64,000 bases of DNA from Parasphingorhabdus flavimaris (GTDB lineage Bacteria > Pseudomonadota > Alphaproteobacteria > Sphingomonadales > Sphingomonadaceae). The notes below the pieces were generated by a model that saw only the letters and a program-made list of their open reading frames with translations, did not search any database and had not been told where the DNA came from. A program made the position numbers and the translations under genes. Location: assembly GCF_013371215.1 (NCBI RefSeq), contig NZ_JABWMH010000004.1, forward strand, positions 186,001 through 250,000. Reading direction: 5' to 3'. Shown here piece by piece: positions 46,426 to 54,961 of the stretch (position 1 is its first letter; each line of letters begins with the position of its first letter).

Positions 46426-46615
46426 GGGGCGGGCAATCTCTCTTTGATCGTTGGCGTCAGGGCGCAATATCCGACATTTCCAGACCTGCCGATCCTAGGC
46501 GGTTTTCGGCTGTTTTGCAACAAAATCAGTCCCGGACAGCGCGTCGCCACATAAATATGACAACGAACGCCATTTCTGCTACGCATGACCGGCATCTGGA
46601 GAGGGGTCGGAGCGT

Positions 46616-47941
46616 ATGATAAAGACAACAAGACGTCAGATATTGGCAGCAGGGGTTAGTGTCCCCCTGTTATCCCTGGCTGGCTGCAGTCCGGCAAGCT
46701 CGGCTGTTCCGGATTTTGTAAAACGAAAAGGCAGCCGCCTGACGCTTGATGACAAAACCTACCGGTTTGTCGGCGCCAATCTCTGGTACGGAGCCTATCT
46801 TGGTGCCGACGCGGCTTATGGCGACCGGCCGCGGCTGGTCCGGGAACTGGACCGGTTGAAGGCATTGGGCATTACAAATTTGCGGATCATGGCTTCGGCT
46901 GAAGAGGGACCGCTCAAGGCCGGCATAAAGCCGGGTTTCCGCACCAGGGACAGCTGGAACGAGACGCTGTTCGAGGGTCTGGACTATTGCATGGCGGAAA
47001 TGGCGAAGCGCGACATGAAAGCGGTGCTCTGCCTGACCAATTTCTGGGAATGGTCCGGCGGTATGATGACCTATCTTCACTATGCGACCGGCGAATATGT
47101 CGACATGAACGATCCGGCCCATCCGTGGCCCGAATTCCCCGACCGGAACAGCGATTTTTACCGGTCGGAGGAGGCGATCGGCCTCTATCATGATCATGTC
47201 CGGCATATGGTCGGGCGAACCAATAAAGTCACCGGGCAGCGCTATAGCGACGATCCCGCCCTGATGAGCTGGCAGCTTTGCAACGAGCCGCGCCCCGGCG
47301 TCACGCCGGAGGTGATCGATCGGGCGCTGCCGGATTATTATGCCTGGATCGGTGCGACAGCAAAACTGATCCGGTCGATCGACGGCAATCATCTGCTATC
47401 GCTGGGACAGGAGGGCACCACCGCCAGCGCCGGTCGCGAGGATGTGTTTGTCGAGGCGCATCGGGAGATGGATTATCTCACCGCCCATATCTGGCCGCTC
47501 AACTGGGGCTGGGTGGACGGCAAGGACCTCGCGGGCACATGGGACGCCGGCGCCGCCAAAGTGGCTGATTATATCGATACCCATGTCCGTCTCGCCACCG
47601 AGATGGGCAAGCCGCTGGTCTTTGAGGAATTCGGCTTCCCGCGCGATGGCGAACTATATGATCCCGAAATACCGACCACGTTCCGCGAGCGCTTCTATGC
47701 CATGATTTACCAAGCGGTCGAGGATAGCGTGGCGTCCGGCGGGCCGGTTGCCGGCAGCAATTTCTGGGCATGGAATGGCGAAGCGCGAGCGGCCCATGAC
47801 GATCGTCGTTTCCATCGCGGGGACACCGCCTATATGGGCGACCCTCCCCATGAACCACAGGGCTGGTATGGCATATTTGACCGGGACGCGTCGATGCATG
47901 ACGTCATAAAGGCGCACGGCGCCGAGATTCGGAAGAACTGA
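46616..47941 (+). CDS. Glycoside hydrolase family 5 (mannan endo-1,4-beta-mannosidase-like) lipoprotein
   Basis: A 441-residue (beta/alpha)8 hydrolase cutting internal beta-1,4-mannosidic bonds. The N-terminus TRRQILAAGVSVPLLSLAGC combines a twin Arg with a lipobox Cys, so it is probably exported (Tat or Sec) and lipidated. The catalytic acid/base Glu is in MSWQLCNEPRPG and the nucleophile Glu in PLVFEEFGFPRDG. LTAHIWPLNWGWVD gives the aromatic substrate platform. The pattern fits subfamily GH5_7 mannanases best; another GH5 activity is possible. Divergent from the LacI-symporter pair. Confidence 0.9.
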   Translation: MIKTTRRQILAAGVSVPLLSLAGCSPASSAVPDFVKRKGSRLTLDDKTYRFVGANLWYGAYLGADAAYGDRPRLVRELDRLKALGITNLRIMASAEEGPLKAGIKPGFRTRDSWNETLFEGLDYCMAEMAKRDMKAVLCLTNFWEWSGGMMTYLHYATGEYVDMNDPAHPWPEFPDRNSDFYRSEEAIGLYHDHVRHMVGRTNKVTGQRYSDDPALMSWQLCNEPRPGVTPEVIDRALPDYYAWIGATAKLIRSIDGNHLLSLGQEGTTASAGREDVFVEAHREMDYLTAHIWPLNWGWVDGKDLAGTWDAGAAKVADYIDTHVRLATEMGKPLVFEEFGFPRDGELYDPEIPTTFRERFYAMIYQAVEDSVASGGPVAGSNFWAWNGEARAAHDDRRFHRGDTAYMGDPPHEPQGWYGIFDRDASMHDVIKAHGAEIRKN

Positions 47942-48013
47942 GGATCGCCGCGACCATGCCACTAGCGGGGGAGACCGTGCGATATTGATACGGCCGGTAA
48001 TTTCCTGGTTATC

Positions 48014-48102
48014 TGGTGCGGTCGAGAAGACTCGAACTTCCACGGGGTATTAACCCCACAGCGACCTCAACGCTGCGCGTCTACCAATTCCGCCACGACC
48101 GC
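48014..48102 (-). tRNA. tRNA-Leu (anticodon GAG)
   Basis: An 89-nt class II tRNA with encoded CCA. The acceptor stem GCGGTCG/CGACCGC pairs fully; the D arm TGGCGGAATTGGTAGACGCG is typical of tRNA-Leu; the anticodon arm CAGCG-TTGAGGT-CGCTG places GAG at 34-36; a long variable arm and the T loop TTCGAGT follow. It reads CUC and CUU. It lies just past the GH5 gene. Confidence 0.95.
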
Positions 48103-48344
48103 ACTGTCTCTAGCTTGGGACACTTGAGTCCCGGGTAGGCGCGAGCCTCTAGCAAAGGGGTCGGGCAGCCGCAACAGATATTCGCTGCCGGGCGGTTTTG
48201 ATGTTAACCGGGGCAACGAAATCGTCCCGTAACCGTACATTATCTGTCACTGCGAGCCCTTGCGCCAGAAAACTTGCGCGTCGGGGCACCGTTAACCTTT
48301 TATTTACCTTGTCCGGGAGGGGGCGGGGCGCTGTTGTACATTTT
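48103..48344. other. Intergenic region upstream of tRNA-Leu and small secreted protein
   Basis: A 242-bp gap holding the presumed tRNA promoter (minus strand) and the leader of the small gene at 48345. No repeat or further structure recognised. Confidence 0.4.
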
Positions 48345-48617
48345 ATGGATGGTTTGTTTCTCATATTTCTTTTGCTGGGCGCCGCGCCTGACGGGGCACC
48401 GGTCGAAGCGCCTCGTTCCCAGTCGCGGGTGCAGGCGGTGGCGAGTGCGACGATCCTGCGCGGGGAAGTGATCGATTTCGGAGCGGCGACAAGCGCGCGT
48501 AACGGCGACACCGGAAAAGACGACCGCAATGTCTTCCGGATCGCGACGATACGCTCTGCGGGCAAAATCGACAGCGTTGATGGCGGCGGGGAAGTCCGGC
48601 TGCAGGAATTTCACTGA
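48345..48617 (+). CDS. Small secreted hypothetical protein
   Basis: A 90-residue reading frame starting MDGLFLIFLLLGAAPDG, a likely signal peptide, followed by AVASATILRGEVIDFGA and a C-terminal VRLQEFH. I do not recognise a domain. Similar short exported proteins with an internal ATILRGE-like segment occur in sphingomonads as uncharacterised proteins. The ATG has no close Shine-Dalgarno (GGGAGGGGG is 25 bases away), so start and expression are doubtful. Convergent with the zinc-ribbon gene. Confidence 0.5.
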   Translation: MDGLFLIFLLLGAAPDGAPVEAPRSQSRVQAVASATILRGEVIDFGAATSARNGDTGKDDRNVFRIATIRSAGKIDSVDGGGEVRLQEFH

Positions 48618-48635
48618 GCCGTCGCCGCCGGACGG

Positions 48636-49418
48636 CTATTCGCGGGCCTGGTCAGCCCATCCGACTTCCAGCTGGCTTGCAGCGCGCGGCACATCCAGCT
48701 TGGCTTCGTTGAAATTTATCTTTGCCCCGGGCGCGAGCGACGGTGCGGGCGCTTTCATTTTCCAGCTGTAGACAATCCGGCCACCGGCATCGCGCAGGAT
48801 CACCAGCATCGGCGGGACCGCCTGGTCGCTCGTTGTCGGATTGATGATTGTTCCGCTGGCCGCAAAATATTCGGTGCCGTCGGGCAGGGTCCGGCGGTCC
48901 TGTTTCTGGCTCAGCTCGATCAGCAGCGGCGTCTCTTCAGCCGCGGCGAACTGATAGTCCGAAACCCACTGTGGGGGCCCGAAATAGAATAATGCCGCGC
49001 CTGATGCCAATATGACAGTAGCGAAGGCGACCGCGGCGATGGTCCATAATTTCGCCGGGTTCCGGCGCGCCTTGAACGGTGGTTCGTGCGCGAAGCTGCT
49101 CGATTTTGCGGCATATTCGGGTGTCACCGAAATCGGAGGCGGCGGCGTCGATCGCGTGACCGGCGAGGCTGGCGGTGTCACTTTCCAGTCCGTCCTGGCG
49201 GCCGGTTCCGGCTGGGCAACCGGAGGTGCCGGTGCTGGTGCGGGCGTTGGCCCGTTGGCGGCCGCTTCGACCAGCTCTTTTTCCGGAAGCGCGGCTTCCT
49301 GGAACCAGCTATGGCGACAGGACGCGCAGCGCACCGAACGGCCATTGAGCCCAATGGCGCTGTCGGGCACGAGATAACGGGTTTTACAAGCCGGGCAATT
49401 CAAGATCATGGCAGCCAT
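48636..49418 (-). CDS. Zinc-ribbon, DUF3426 domain membrane protein
   Basis: A 260-residue protein. The N-terminal MJ0042-type zinc ribbon has CPAC near residue 8 and CASC near 31. A Pro/Ala-rich linker of about 60 residues ([15 protein letters not shown]) leads to one transmembrane helix around residues 128-152, and the periplasmic C-terminal half carries the DUF3426 fold ([21 protein letters not shown]). Two ATGs are usable, 49418 and 49409; the latter gives the common family start MILNCPAC. It sits divergently beside ftsE, as in many alphaproteobacteria. Function unknown. Confidence 0.88.
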   Translation of the reverse strand: MAAMILNCPACKTRYLVPDSAIGLNGRSVRCASCRHSWFQEAALPEKELVEAAANGPTPAPAPAPPVAQPEPAARTDWKVTPPASPVTRSTPPPPISVTPEYAAKSSSFAHEPPFKARRNPAKLWTIAAVAFATVILASGAALFYFGPPQWVSDYQFAAAEETPLLIELSQKQDRRTLPDGTEYFAASGTIINPTTSDQAVPPMLVILRDAGGRIVYSWKMKAPAPSLAPGAKINFNEAKLDVPRAASQLEVGWADQARE

Positions 49419-49606
49419 CTAAACACGCCATGACGGCAAACTGCAAGTGGCTGCTTGGCCGATTTGAGACCGAAGCATGATTTTTCGCGTTTTCCGGCAA
49501 ATTAGTCTTGCTGGCGGGGATAGCGGAGTTGATTTGGAGGGCCTTCCCGGCCTATTGATCCCGGGGCTGGCGATATTGGGCCACGATATTGGAATGTAGA
49601 ACAAAA

Positions 49607-50320
49607 ATGGATGAAATTGTTCGGTTTGAGAATGTCGGCCTGCGCTATGGCGCGGGGGCGGAGACGCTGGCGGATCTCAACTTCACCCTCTATCCGGGCA
49701 GCTTCTATTTTCTGACCGGAGCCTCGGGAGCGGGGAAGACCTCGCTGTTGAAACTGCTCTATCTGTCGCAGCGCCCCAGTCGCGGTATCATCAAGCTGTT
49801 CGGGGAGGACGCGGTCACCATGCCGCGCGAGCGCCTGCCCGGTTTCCGGCGCCGGATCGGGGTTGTTTTCCAGGATTTCCGTCTTGTTCCGCACCTTTCG
49901 GCGTTCGACAATATCGCCTTGCCTTTGCGGGTGGCGGGGGTTCGCGAGAAGGATCTGGAAGTTCCGGTGGCAGAGATGCTCGAGTGGGTCGGTCTTGGCG
50001 ACCGGACGTCCGCCCGGCCGGCGACGCTTTCGGGCGGGGAGCAGCAGCGGGTGGCGATTGCCCGGGCGGTGATCGGTCGGCCGGAAATATTGGTCGCCGA
50101 CGAGCCAACCGGCAACGTCGATCCCGACATGGCAATCCGGTTGCTGCAATTGTTCGAGGCGCTCAACACGCTTGGCACCACGATTGTCGTTGCGACCCAT
50201 GACATTCATCTGCTCAGCAAGATACCGGGCGCGCAGATGATGCGGCTGGAAAAAGGCATGTTGGCCGATCCGACCGGATCGCTGCGCCATCCGCCGCTAC
50301 CCAATGACCAGCAGCAATAG
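49607..50320 (+). CDS. ftsE: Cell division ATP-binding protein FtsE
   Basis: A 237-residue ABC ATPase forming the FtsEX complex, which drives periplasmic cell-wall hydrolase activation at the septum. Walker A GASGAGKTSLLK, the ABC signature LSGGEQQRVAIARAV and Walker B ILVADEPTGNVD are intact; the FtsE-typical RRIGVVFQDFRLVPHLSAF is present. ATG 49607 gives MDEIVRFENVGLRYG; the frame opens at a TTG 18 nt earlier. ftsX follows after 12 nt. Confidence 0.95.
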   Translation: MDEIVRFENVGLRYGAGAETLADLNFTLYPGSFYFLTGASGAGKTSLLKLLYLSQRPSRGIIKLFGEDAVTMPRERLPGFRRRIGVVFQDFRLVPHLSAFDNIALPLRVAGVREKDLEVPVAEMLEWVGLGDRTSARPATLSGGEQQRVAIARAVIGRPEILVADEPTGNVDPDMAIRLLQLFEALNTLGTTIVVATHDIHLLSKIPGAQMMRLEKGMLADPTGSLRHPPLPNDQQQ

Positions 50321-50332
50321 GTCGCGGGGCGC

Positions 50333-51229
50333 ATGTTCAAATTTTTCGTCATTCCCGGACATGACCGGCGCCTGATCCCGGAGGGCCGCTTGTCTGGTCC
50401 GATGCCCTGGGTCATCGCGATCATGATCTTCCTCACCGTCCTTGCGGCGGCGGCCGGGCTCGCTATGACCCGCGCGATGGGCGATGTGTCGGACGAGCTC
50501 TCGAGCCGGGCCACGGTGCAGATTGTCGAGGCCAATAGTGAAATCCGCAGCGATCAGGCAGCGGCGGTGGCCGAGCGCTTGCGCTCGATACCGCTGGTCG
50601 AAGAGGTTCGGGTGTTGCCGCCGGAAGAAATAGAGGCCCTGATCGAACCATGGCTGGGCACGCAGGATCTGGGAGAGGATATTCCGCTGCCGGCCCTGGT
50701 CGATGTCAAGCTTGCCCGCGCCGCTACGGATGCCGAATATCAATCGCTGCGCAGTGACCTGCAACGGATTGCGCCGGGTGCCCGGATCGAGCCGAGCAGC
50801 GGCTATATCGCCCCGGTAATCTCTCTGGTGCGGTCCTTTCAGTGGATAGCCTTCGGACTGGTCGCCCTGCTCGCTCTGGCGACGGCTTCTGCGGTGATCA
50901 TCTCTGCGCGATCGGCGCTCAATACCCATGGCGAAACCATCGCGGTGGTGCATCTGCTTGGCGGGACGGACGAGCAGATCAGCCGATTGTTCCAGCGGCG
51001 GATCGCGCTCGATGCGCTGCTTGGCGGATTGATCGGACTGGTCGGGGGTGGTGCGATCATCTGGCTGATCAGCGGGCAATTGTCGGCGCTCGGCTCCGGT
51101 CTCGTCCAGTCGGTCGGTCTCGACTGGTGGAGCTGGTTGATAATTGCTGTCATTCCGATATTGGGGATGTTCCTTGCCATGATAACCGCCAGATGGACGG
51201 TTATCGGCGCCCTGAAAAAGATTGTGTAG
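50333..51229 (+). CDS. ftsX: Cell division protein FtsX
   Basis: A 298-residue membrane partner of FtsE. One transmembrane helix lies near residues 22-45 (VIAIMIFLTVLAAAAGLAM), then a periplasmic loop of about 115 residues (IPLVEEVRVLPPEEIEALIE), then three helices near 165-190, 225-250 and 265-285. The loop lacks any obvious insertion. HLLGGTDEQISRLFQRRIALD is the conserved cytosolic coupling segment. Cotranscribed with ftsE and probably with the two genes behind it. Confidence 0.93.
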   Translation: MFKFFVIPGHDRRLIPEGRLSGPMPWVIAIMIFLTVLAAAAGLAMTRAMGDVSDELSSRATVQIVEANSEIRSDQAAAVAERLRSIPLVEEVRVLPPEEIEALIEPWLGTQDLGEDIPLPALVDVKLARAATDAEYQSLRSDLQRIAPGARIEPSSGYIAPVISLVRSFQWIAFGLVALLALATASAVIISARSALNTHGETIAVVHLLGGTDEQISRLFQRRIALDALLGGLIGLVGGGAIIWLISGQLSALGSGLVQSVGLDWWSWLIIAVIPILGMFLAMITARWTVIGALKKIV

Positions 51230-51238
51230 CCCGCCGGA

Positions 51239-51772
51239 ATGATTTTGCGCCTTTTCTCTTTCCTGCTTCTGTTGTGGATCATGGGATTTGCCTGGTTTGC
51301 CATCGATCTGCCGCGTCCGGCGGTCGATGATGCCCATACCGGTTCGGTTGTGGTGCTGACCGGAGGAGGCGGCCGGATTGACCGCGCGCTCGATATACTG
51401 GAAGCAAAGTCGGCAAGCCGCCTGTTGATCTCCGGGGTCGATCGCGACGTGAAGCCGGCGGAACTGGCGGCGGAATATGACCGCTCGGACGATCTTTTCG
51501 CTTGCTGTATCGATCTTGGTTTCCAGGCGGTGGACACGCGTTCCAACGCGCTCGAGATCGCGCGCTGGGCGGCGCGGCGGGGCGACAAGTCGGTCCGTCT
51601 GGTAACCTCCGACTGGCATATGCGGCGCGCCCGGCTGGAGCTGGAGCGTGCGATGCCGCCGGATGTCCTGATATTGTCCGACGCGGTGCAGACCCAGCCG
51701 TCGCTGCGCACCCTGTTCACCGAATATAACAAATATCTGATGCGCCGCCTGGCCGCTCTGGCAGGCGTCTGA
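51239..51772 (+). CDS. YdcF/DUF218 family protein
   Basis: A 177-residue protein with an N-terminal membrane anchor (FSFLLLLWIMGFAWFAI) and a DUF218 domain: VVLTGGGGRIDRALDIL, RLLISGVDRDVKP, DTRSNALEIARWA and LVTSDWHMRRARLELE. ElyC and SanA of this family take part in envelope or lipid-carrier maintenance, with unknown chemistry. It follows ftsX after 9 nt and precedes plsC-like by 1 nt, so it belongs to the same envelope operon. Confidence 0.88.
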   Translation: MILRLFSFLLLLWIMGFAWFAIDLPRPAVDDAHTGSVVVLTGGGGRIDRALDILEAKSASRLLISGVDRDVKPAELAAEYDRSDDLFACCIDLGFQAVDTRSNALEIARWAARRGDKSVRLVTSDWHMRRARLELERAMPPDVLILSDAVQTQPSLRTLFTEYNKYLMRRLAALAGV

Positions 51773-51773
51773 G

Positions 51774-52463
51774 ATGCTGGCGCTCATCCGTTCCCTGATT
51801 TTCATGGCGGTCTTCTATATCGGCTCGGTCCCGATCATCATCGCCACGTTCATCGGCGCGTTCTTCTGGCCCAGAACCATCTATTATATGGCGCAATATT
51901 GGAGCCGATACCATTATCTCTGCGCCCGCCTGATCCTCGGCATCCGGGTCGAGGTCAAGGGCGAGATCCGCAACGAGCCTCTGCTCTATGTCTTCAAGCA
52001 TGAAAGCATGTTCGAAACAATCGACCTGCTTCGCCATTTCGACAAGCCGGTGGTGATCGCCAAGAAGGAACTGCTGGTGATCCCGCTATGGGGATGGATT
52101 GCGACCAGACACGGCCTGCTCGGCATCGACCGCGACGGCGGCGGCGCGGCAATGCGGCAGATCATCAAGCAAGCCAAGAAAGCCGTCGCCGAAGGCCGGC
52201 CGATCGTCATCTTCGCCGAAGGCAGCCGCGCCCATCATGGTGAACGACCCGAACTGCAGACCGGATTTGCCGGCATCTACAAGCTGATGGGCATTCCTCT
52301 GGTCCCGGTGGCGCTGAACAGCGGCATCGTCTCCCCGCGCGACACGTTCGTCCAGAAAAGCGGCGTGATCACCTATGAAGTGCAGCCGGAGATCGAGCCC
52401 GGCCTCGAGCGCGACGATATCCGCGACCGGGTGCACAAGGCGATCAATATGTTGAACGACTGA
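51774..52463 (+). CDS. 1-acyl-sn-glycerol-3-phosphate acyltransferase (PlsC-like)
   Basis: A 229-residue membrane acyltransferase making phosphatidic acid from lysophosphatidic acid. One or two N-terminal helices are seen (LIFMAVFYIGSVPIIIATF). Motif I is VFKHESMFETIDLL, where the usual His-x4-Asp reads His-x4-Glu. Motif II GLLGIDRDGG and motif III IVIFAEGSRAHHGE are present, followed by the Pro-containing IPLVPVALNSG. It starts 1 nt after the YdcF-like gene. The conservative Asp-to-Glu change may be normal for the clade. Confidence 0.88.
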   Translation: MLALIRSLIFMAVFYIGSVPIIIATFIGAFFWPRTIYYMAQYWSRYHYLCARLILGIRVEVKGEIRNEPLLYVFKHESMFETIDLLRHFDKPVVIAKKELLVIPLWGWIATRHGLLGIDRDGGGAAMRQIIKQAKKAVAEGRPIVIFAEGSRAHHGERPELQTGFAGIYKLMGIPLVPVALNSGIVSPRDTFVQKSGVITYEVQPEIEPGLERDDIRDRVHKAINMLND

Positions 52464-52590
52464 GCGCAGGCGGCCCGTCGCTGCTTCGGTGAAGGCAGAG
52501 AGTCTTTCGCCCCATCATTTTCTGCCGGAAGCAGTGCTTTTCGGGGCTGAACGGGATGGTGCCAACCTGGCTTCGCCGGGCCGCTTCTAC

Positions 52591-52616
52591 GGAACATTAC
52601 GTGGTTATCTGCCGTC
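52591..52616 (+). promoter_or_regulatory. Possible EcfG-type (general stress) promoter
   Basis: GGAAC at 52591-52595 and CGTC at 52613-52616 are 17 bp apart, close to the alphaproteobacterial general-stress sigma consensus (GGAAC, 16-17 bp, CGTT). It lies 93 bp before a stress-protein-like gene. The -10 match is imperfect. Confidence 0.35.
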
Positions 52617-52708
52617 GATAGCGGGTTAGGACTATCAGCCATGGTAGCTGATGCGCGGGCAGCTTTCGATCTTGTCCCCGTCCGCAATCCACACCGGGAG
52701 AAGATGAT

Positions 52709-53692
52709 ATGGCCGAGCAAAAAACCCCTACCGTCCGCGAAGCGGTTGGTGTCTTTCCATCCGAACGCACGCTTCAGGCTGCTGTTGACGATTTGCTGTC
52801 GCACGGTTTCGACCGTTCGGAACTTAGTCTACTCGCTCCGCTGTCCTCGGTGCAAAAGGAACTGGGCCACGGCTTCGCTTCGGTAACGGAGCTGGAAGAT
52901 GATGCGACTGTTCCCACCACTGCCTATATTTCGACGAACACCATCGGCGACGCTGAAGGCGGTGTCTTTGGCGGATTCATCTATGTCGGCGCGCTGGCGA
53001 GTCTCACCGCGGTGGTCGCGTCGGGCGGTGCTATCGGCGCGGCAATCATTGCCGCCGCTGCCGGCGGGGTCGGTGGCGGTGCGATCGGCGGAGTGCTGGC
53101 CAAGATTATCGGACAGCATCATGCCGATTATATCGAAGATCAGCTCGAACGCGGCGGCCTGCTTCTCTGGGTCCGGACCTGGAGCGCGGCCGATGAAAAG
53201 CACGCGATAGAAATTCTCGCCAACCATAGCGGATCGGACGTGCATGTTCACGATCTTCCAGCGACCCATGCTGCCCTGGAGGAGCGCTATAATGGCGCGG
53301 AATTTGCCGGCGAACTGCAGGCCTATCGTGGCGTGCCCTATTCTTTCCTTCCAAGTGGCGAATATTATATTGCCGGTGAAGTTCTGCCCACGGAGCAGGA
53401 CGTCAAGGCAAGGATCGACCGGGACATTGACCGCGAAAAATTGCGGTCCGAAGCGAAAGCGCAGAACTGGGATATCGAGGCGCTGCTGGGTAATCCCGCC
53501 AGCATATTTCCGAGCCCGGCCAAGCTGTTGGCAACGGAGCTTCCGCTCTCCATCCAGAGAGATATTCTCAAACGCTGGGCTTATGGCGAAAAGCAGCTCG
53601 AGATCGCATCGGATGACGGCATGAAGCCAGCCCAAAACGGTGATCGCCTGCAGGAAATCAATCTTGCGCTGGAACGGTTGCAGGCCCGTTGA
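52709..53692 (+). CDS. Hypothetical protein with Gly-rich membrane-like segment, stress-protein-like
   Basis: A 327-residue protein with GGGAGAAG just before the ATG. The N-terminal 60 residues (VREAVGVFPSERTLQAAVDDLLSHGFDR, described in part) resemble the YflT/17M general-stress fold that appears in membrane-active stress proteins. A Gly/Ala-rich hydrophobic stretch spans about residues 88-132 (IGAAIIAAAAGGVGGGAIGG). A second alpha/beta segment follows (DYIEDQLERGGLLLWVRTW), then a charged helical tail. Function unknown. A possible EcfG-type promoter precedes it, supporting a stress role. Confidence 0.8.
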   Translation: MAEQKTPTVREAVGVFPSERTLQAAVDDLLSHGFDRSELSLLAPLSSVQKELGHGFASVTELEDDATVPTTAYISTNTIGDAEGGVFGGFIYVGALASLTAVVASGGAIGAAIIAAAAGGVGGGAIGGVLAKIIGQHHADYIEDQLERGGLLLWVRTWSAADEKHAIEILANHSGSDVHVHDLPATHAALEERYNGAEFAGELQAYRGVPYSFLPSGEYYIAGEVLPTEQDVKARIDRDIDREKLRSEAKAQNWDIEALLGNPASIFPSPAKLLATELPLSIQRDILKRWAYGEKQLEIASDDGMKPAQNGDRLQEINLALERLQAR

Positions 53693-53828
53693 AATTCATT
53701 TCAGGGCGCGGACTTGCGGGAATTACGTAGTTACAAATTGCCGCAGATATTGTTTTTGAGACTCATCCCGAAGCGATGGAAGACAGCTTGTTCCATTGAT
53801 TCACCATTGCCATTCTGGAGTCCGAGCC

Positions 53829-54434
53829 ATGAACAAGAGAATATCGACCGTCGCGACCGTGCTGGCCCTTTCCCTGACGATTCAGGGCTGCACCCCGAAA
53901 GCAGAAAATGATGATCAGGCAGAATGCGCCTCATCCGAATATGACGCGCTGGACGACGCCCGGGACAGCATGGACGCTGCAGCACATGATGCGAGCCAGG
54001 CGGCACTGGAGGCGCATGATGCCGCCAGAATGGCGGTGATGGCGGCCAAGCTGGCGGTCTGTTCCGAAGCGCAGAAAGACAAGGAGGCCGCCGCCCAGAT
54101 GGCGATCAGCGTGGAAGCGGCTGCCAAACGGGCTCAGGCCAAGATTTTGACGGCCAACAGCAAGTTGGATCTGGCGGCGAATGAAAATGCCCGGAAAGCC
54201 CAGGATTTGATGAAAGAGGCGGTGACCGCAACCGGTGAAGCCGTTCGCGAAACCAATGCGTCGCTTATGGCAGGACTGGAAGCCGATACTGCTGCTGCGA
54301 AAAAGGCCGCAGACTCAGCGCAAGAAGCGGTGATCAAGGCTGCCGCTGCTACCGCAGATGCGAGCAAAGCTGCGCAGGTTGCGGCAAAGGAGACATGGGA
54401 AAAAGAAATGGCCGAAAGCGGTGAAACCGAATAG
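53829..54434 (+). CDS. Alanine-rich helical lipoprotein
   Basis: A 201-residue protein. ATG 53829 gives MNKRISTVATVLALSLTIQGC, a lipoprotein signal with the Cys at residue 21; Gln at -2 is unusual for a lipobox. The rest is dominated by Ala, Glu, Asp and Lys without Pro or Gly runs (DAASQ-like, AARMAVMAAKLAV, AAKKAADSAQEAVIKAA), so one long amphipathic helix or coiled coil is likely, resembling Lpp-type or LEA-like proteins. It may span the periplasm or act in desiccation or stress. Function unknown. Confidence 0.75.
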   Translation: MNKRISTVATVLALSLTIQGCTPKAENDDQAECASSEYDALDDARDSMDAAAHDASQAALEAHDAARMAVMAAKLAVCSEAQKDKEAAAQMAISVEAAAKRAQAKILTANSKLDLAANENARKAQDLMKEAVTATGEAVRETNASLMAGLEADTAAAKKAADSAQEAVIKAAAATADASKAAQVAAKETWEKEMAESGETE

Positions 54435-54480
54435 TCGTTTGCACGACGCAACGGGTTTCCCCACGAAAGGATATATTCAC

Positions 54481-54876
54481 ATGCAGGGATTTGTCGACAA
54501 TATCGAAGCGCTGACGGAGCAGAATGATGACTTTCGCCGGGTGCTCTACACCGGGCATAATCTGCAGCTAGTGCTGATGACGCTTCAGCCCGGCGACGAG
54601 ATCGGCGAAGAGGTCCATGATGATCGCGACCAGTTTTTCCGGATCGAAGAGGGTAGCGGCGAAATCTGGATTGATGGCAAAGCGAACCAGGTGAAGGCCG
54701 ATGACGGCATCATCGTGCCGCAGGGTGCCAGCCATAATGTCGTTAACACCGGTACGGAGCCGCTTCGGCTTTACACCATCTACGGTCCGCCCGAGCATAT
54801 CGACGGAACCGTACATGCCACCGCCGCCGATGCGGCAAACGAGCATGAGCATTTCGACGGCAAGACTACCGAATAG
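54481..54876 (+). CDS. Cupin domain-containing protein
   Basis: A 131-residue single-domain cupin. ATG 54481 follows AAAGGA. Cupin motif 1 is visible as EIGEEVHDDRDQFFRIEEGSG, split for description, with a His and Asp/Gln in place of the full His3Glu set, and motif 2 as PQGASHNVVNTGTEPLRL. It resembles small mannose-6-phosphate-isomerase-like cupins. It lies 46 nt behind the lipoprotein gene and is probably cotranscribed with it. Substrate unknown. Confidence 0.88.
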   Translation: MQGFVDNIEALTEQNDDFRRVLYTGHNLQLVLMTLQPGDEIGEEVHDDRDQFFRIEEGSGEIWIDGKANQVKADDGIIVPQGASHNVVNTGTEPLRLYTIYGPPEHIDGTVHATAADAANEHEHFDGKTTE

Positions 54877-54961
54877 TCGACAATTCCATTTCAGCGACCG
54901 CCACCGGATGGCGGAGAAGCTGCTGCAGAAAGCAGAATGTCTCCGTCATCTGACCTGAGCC

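Noticed and set aside
46513-46525. TTTTGCAACAAAA palindrome upstream of the LacI gene
   Set aside because: Arms are only 5 bp, AT-rich and unlike the TTGACAAC operators; chance is likely.
53719-53744. Second EcfG-type promoter before the Ala-rich lipoprotein gene
   Set aside because: GGAAT with CCGC at 17 bp departs from the consensus in both boxes.
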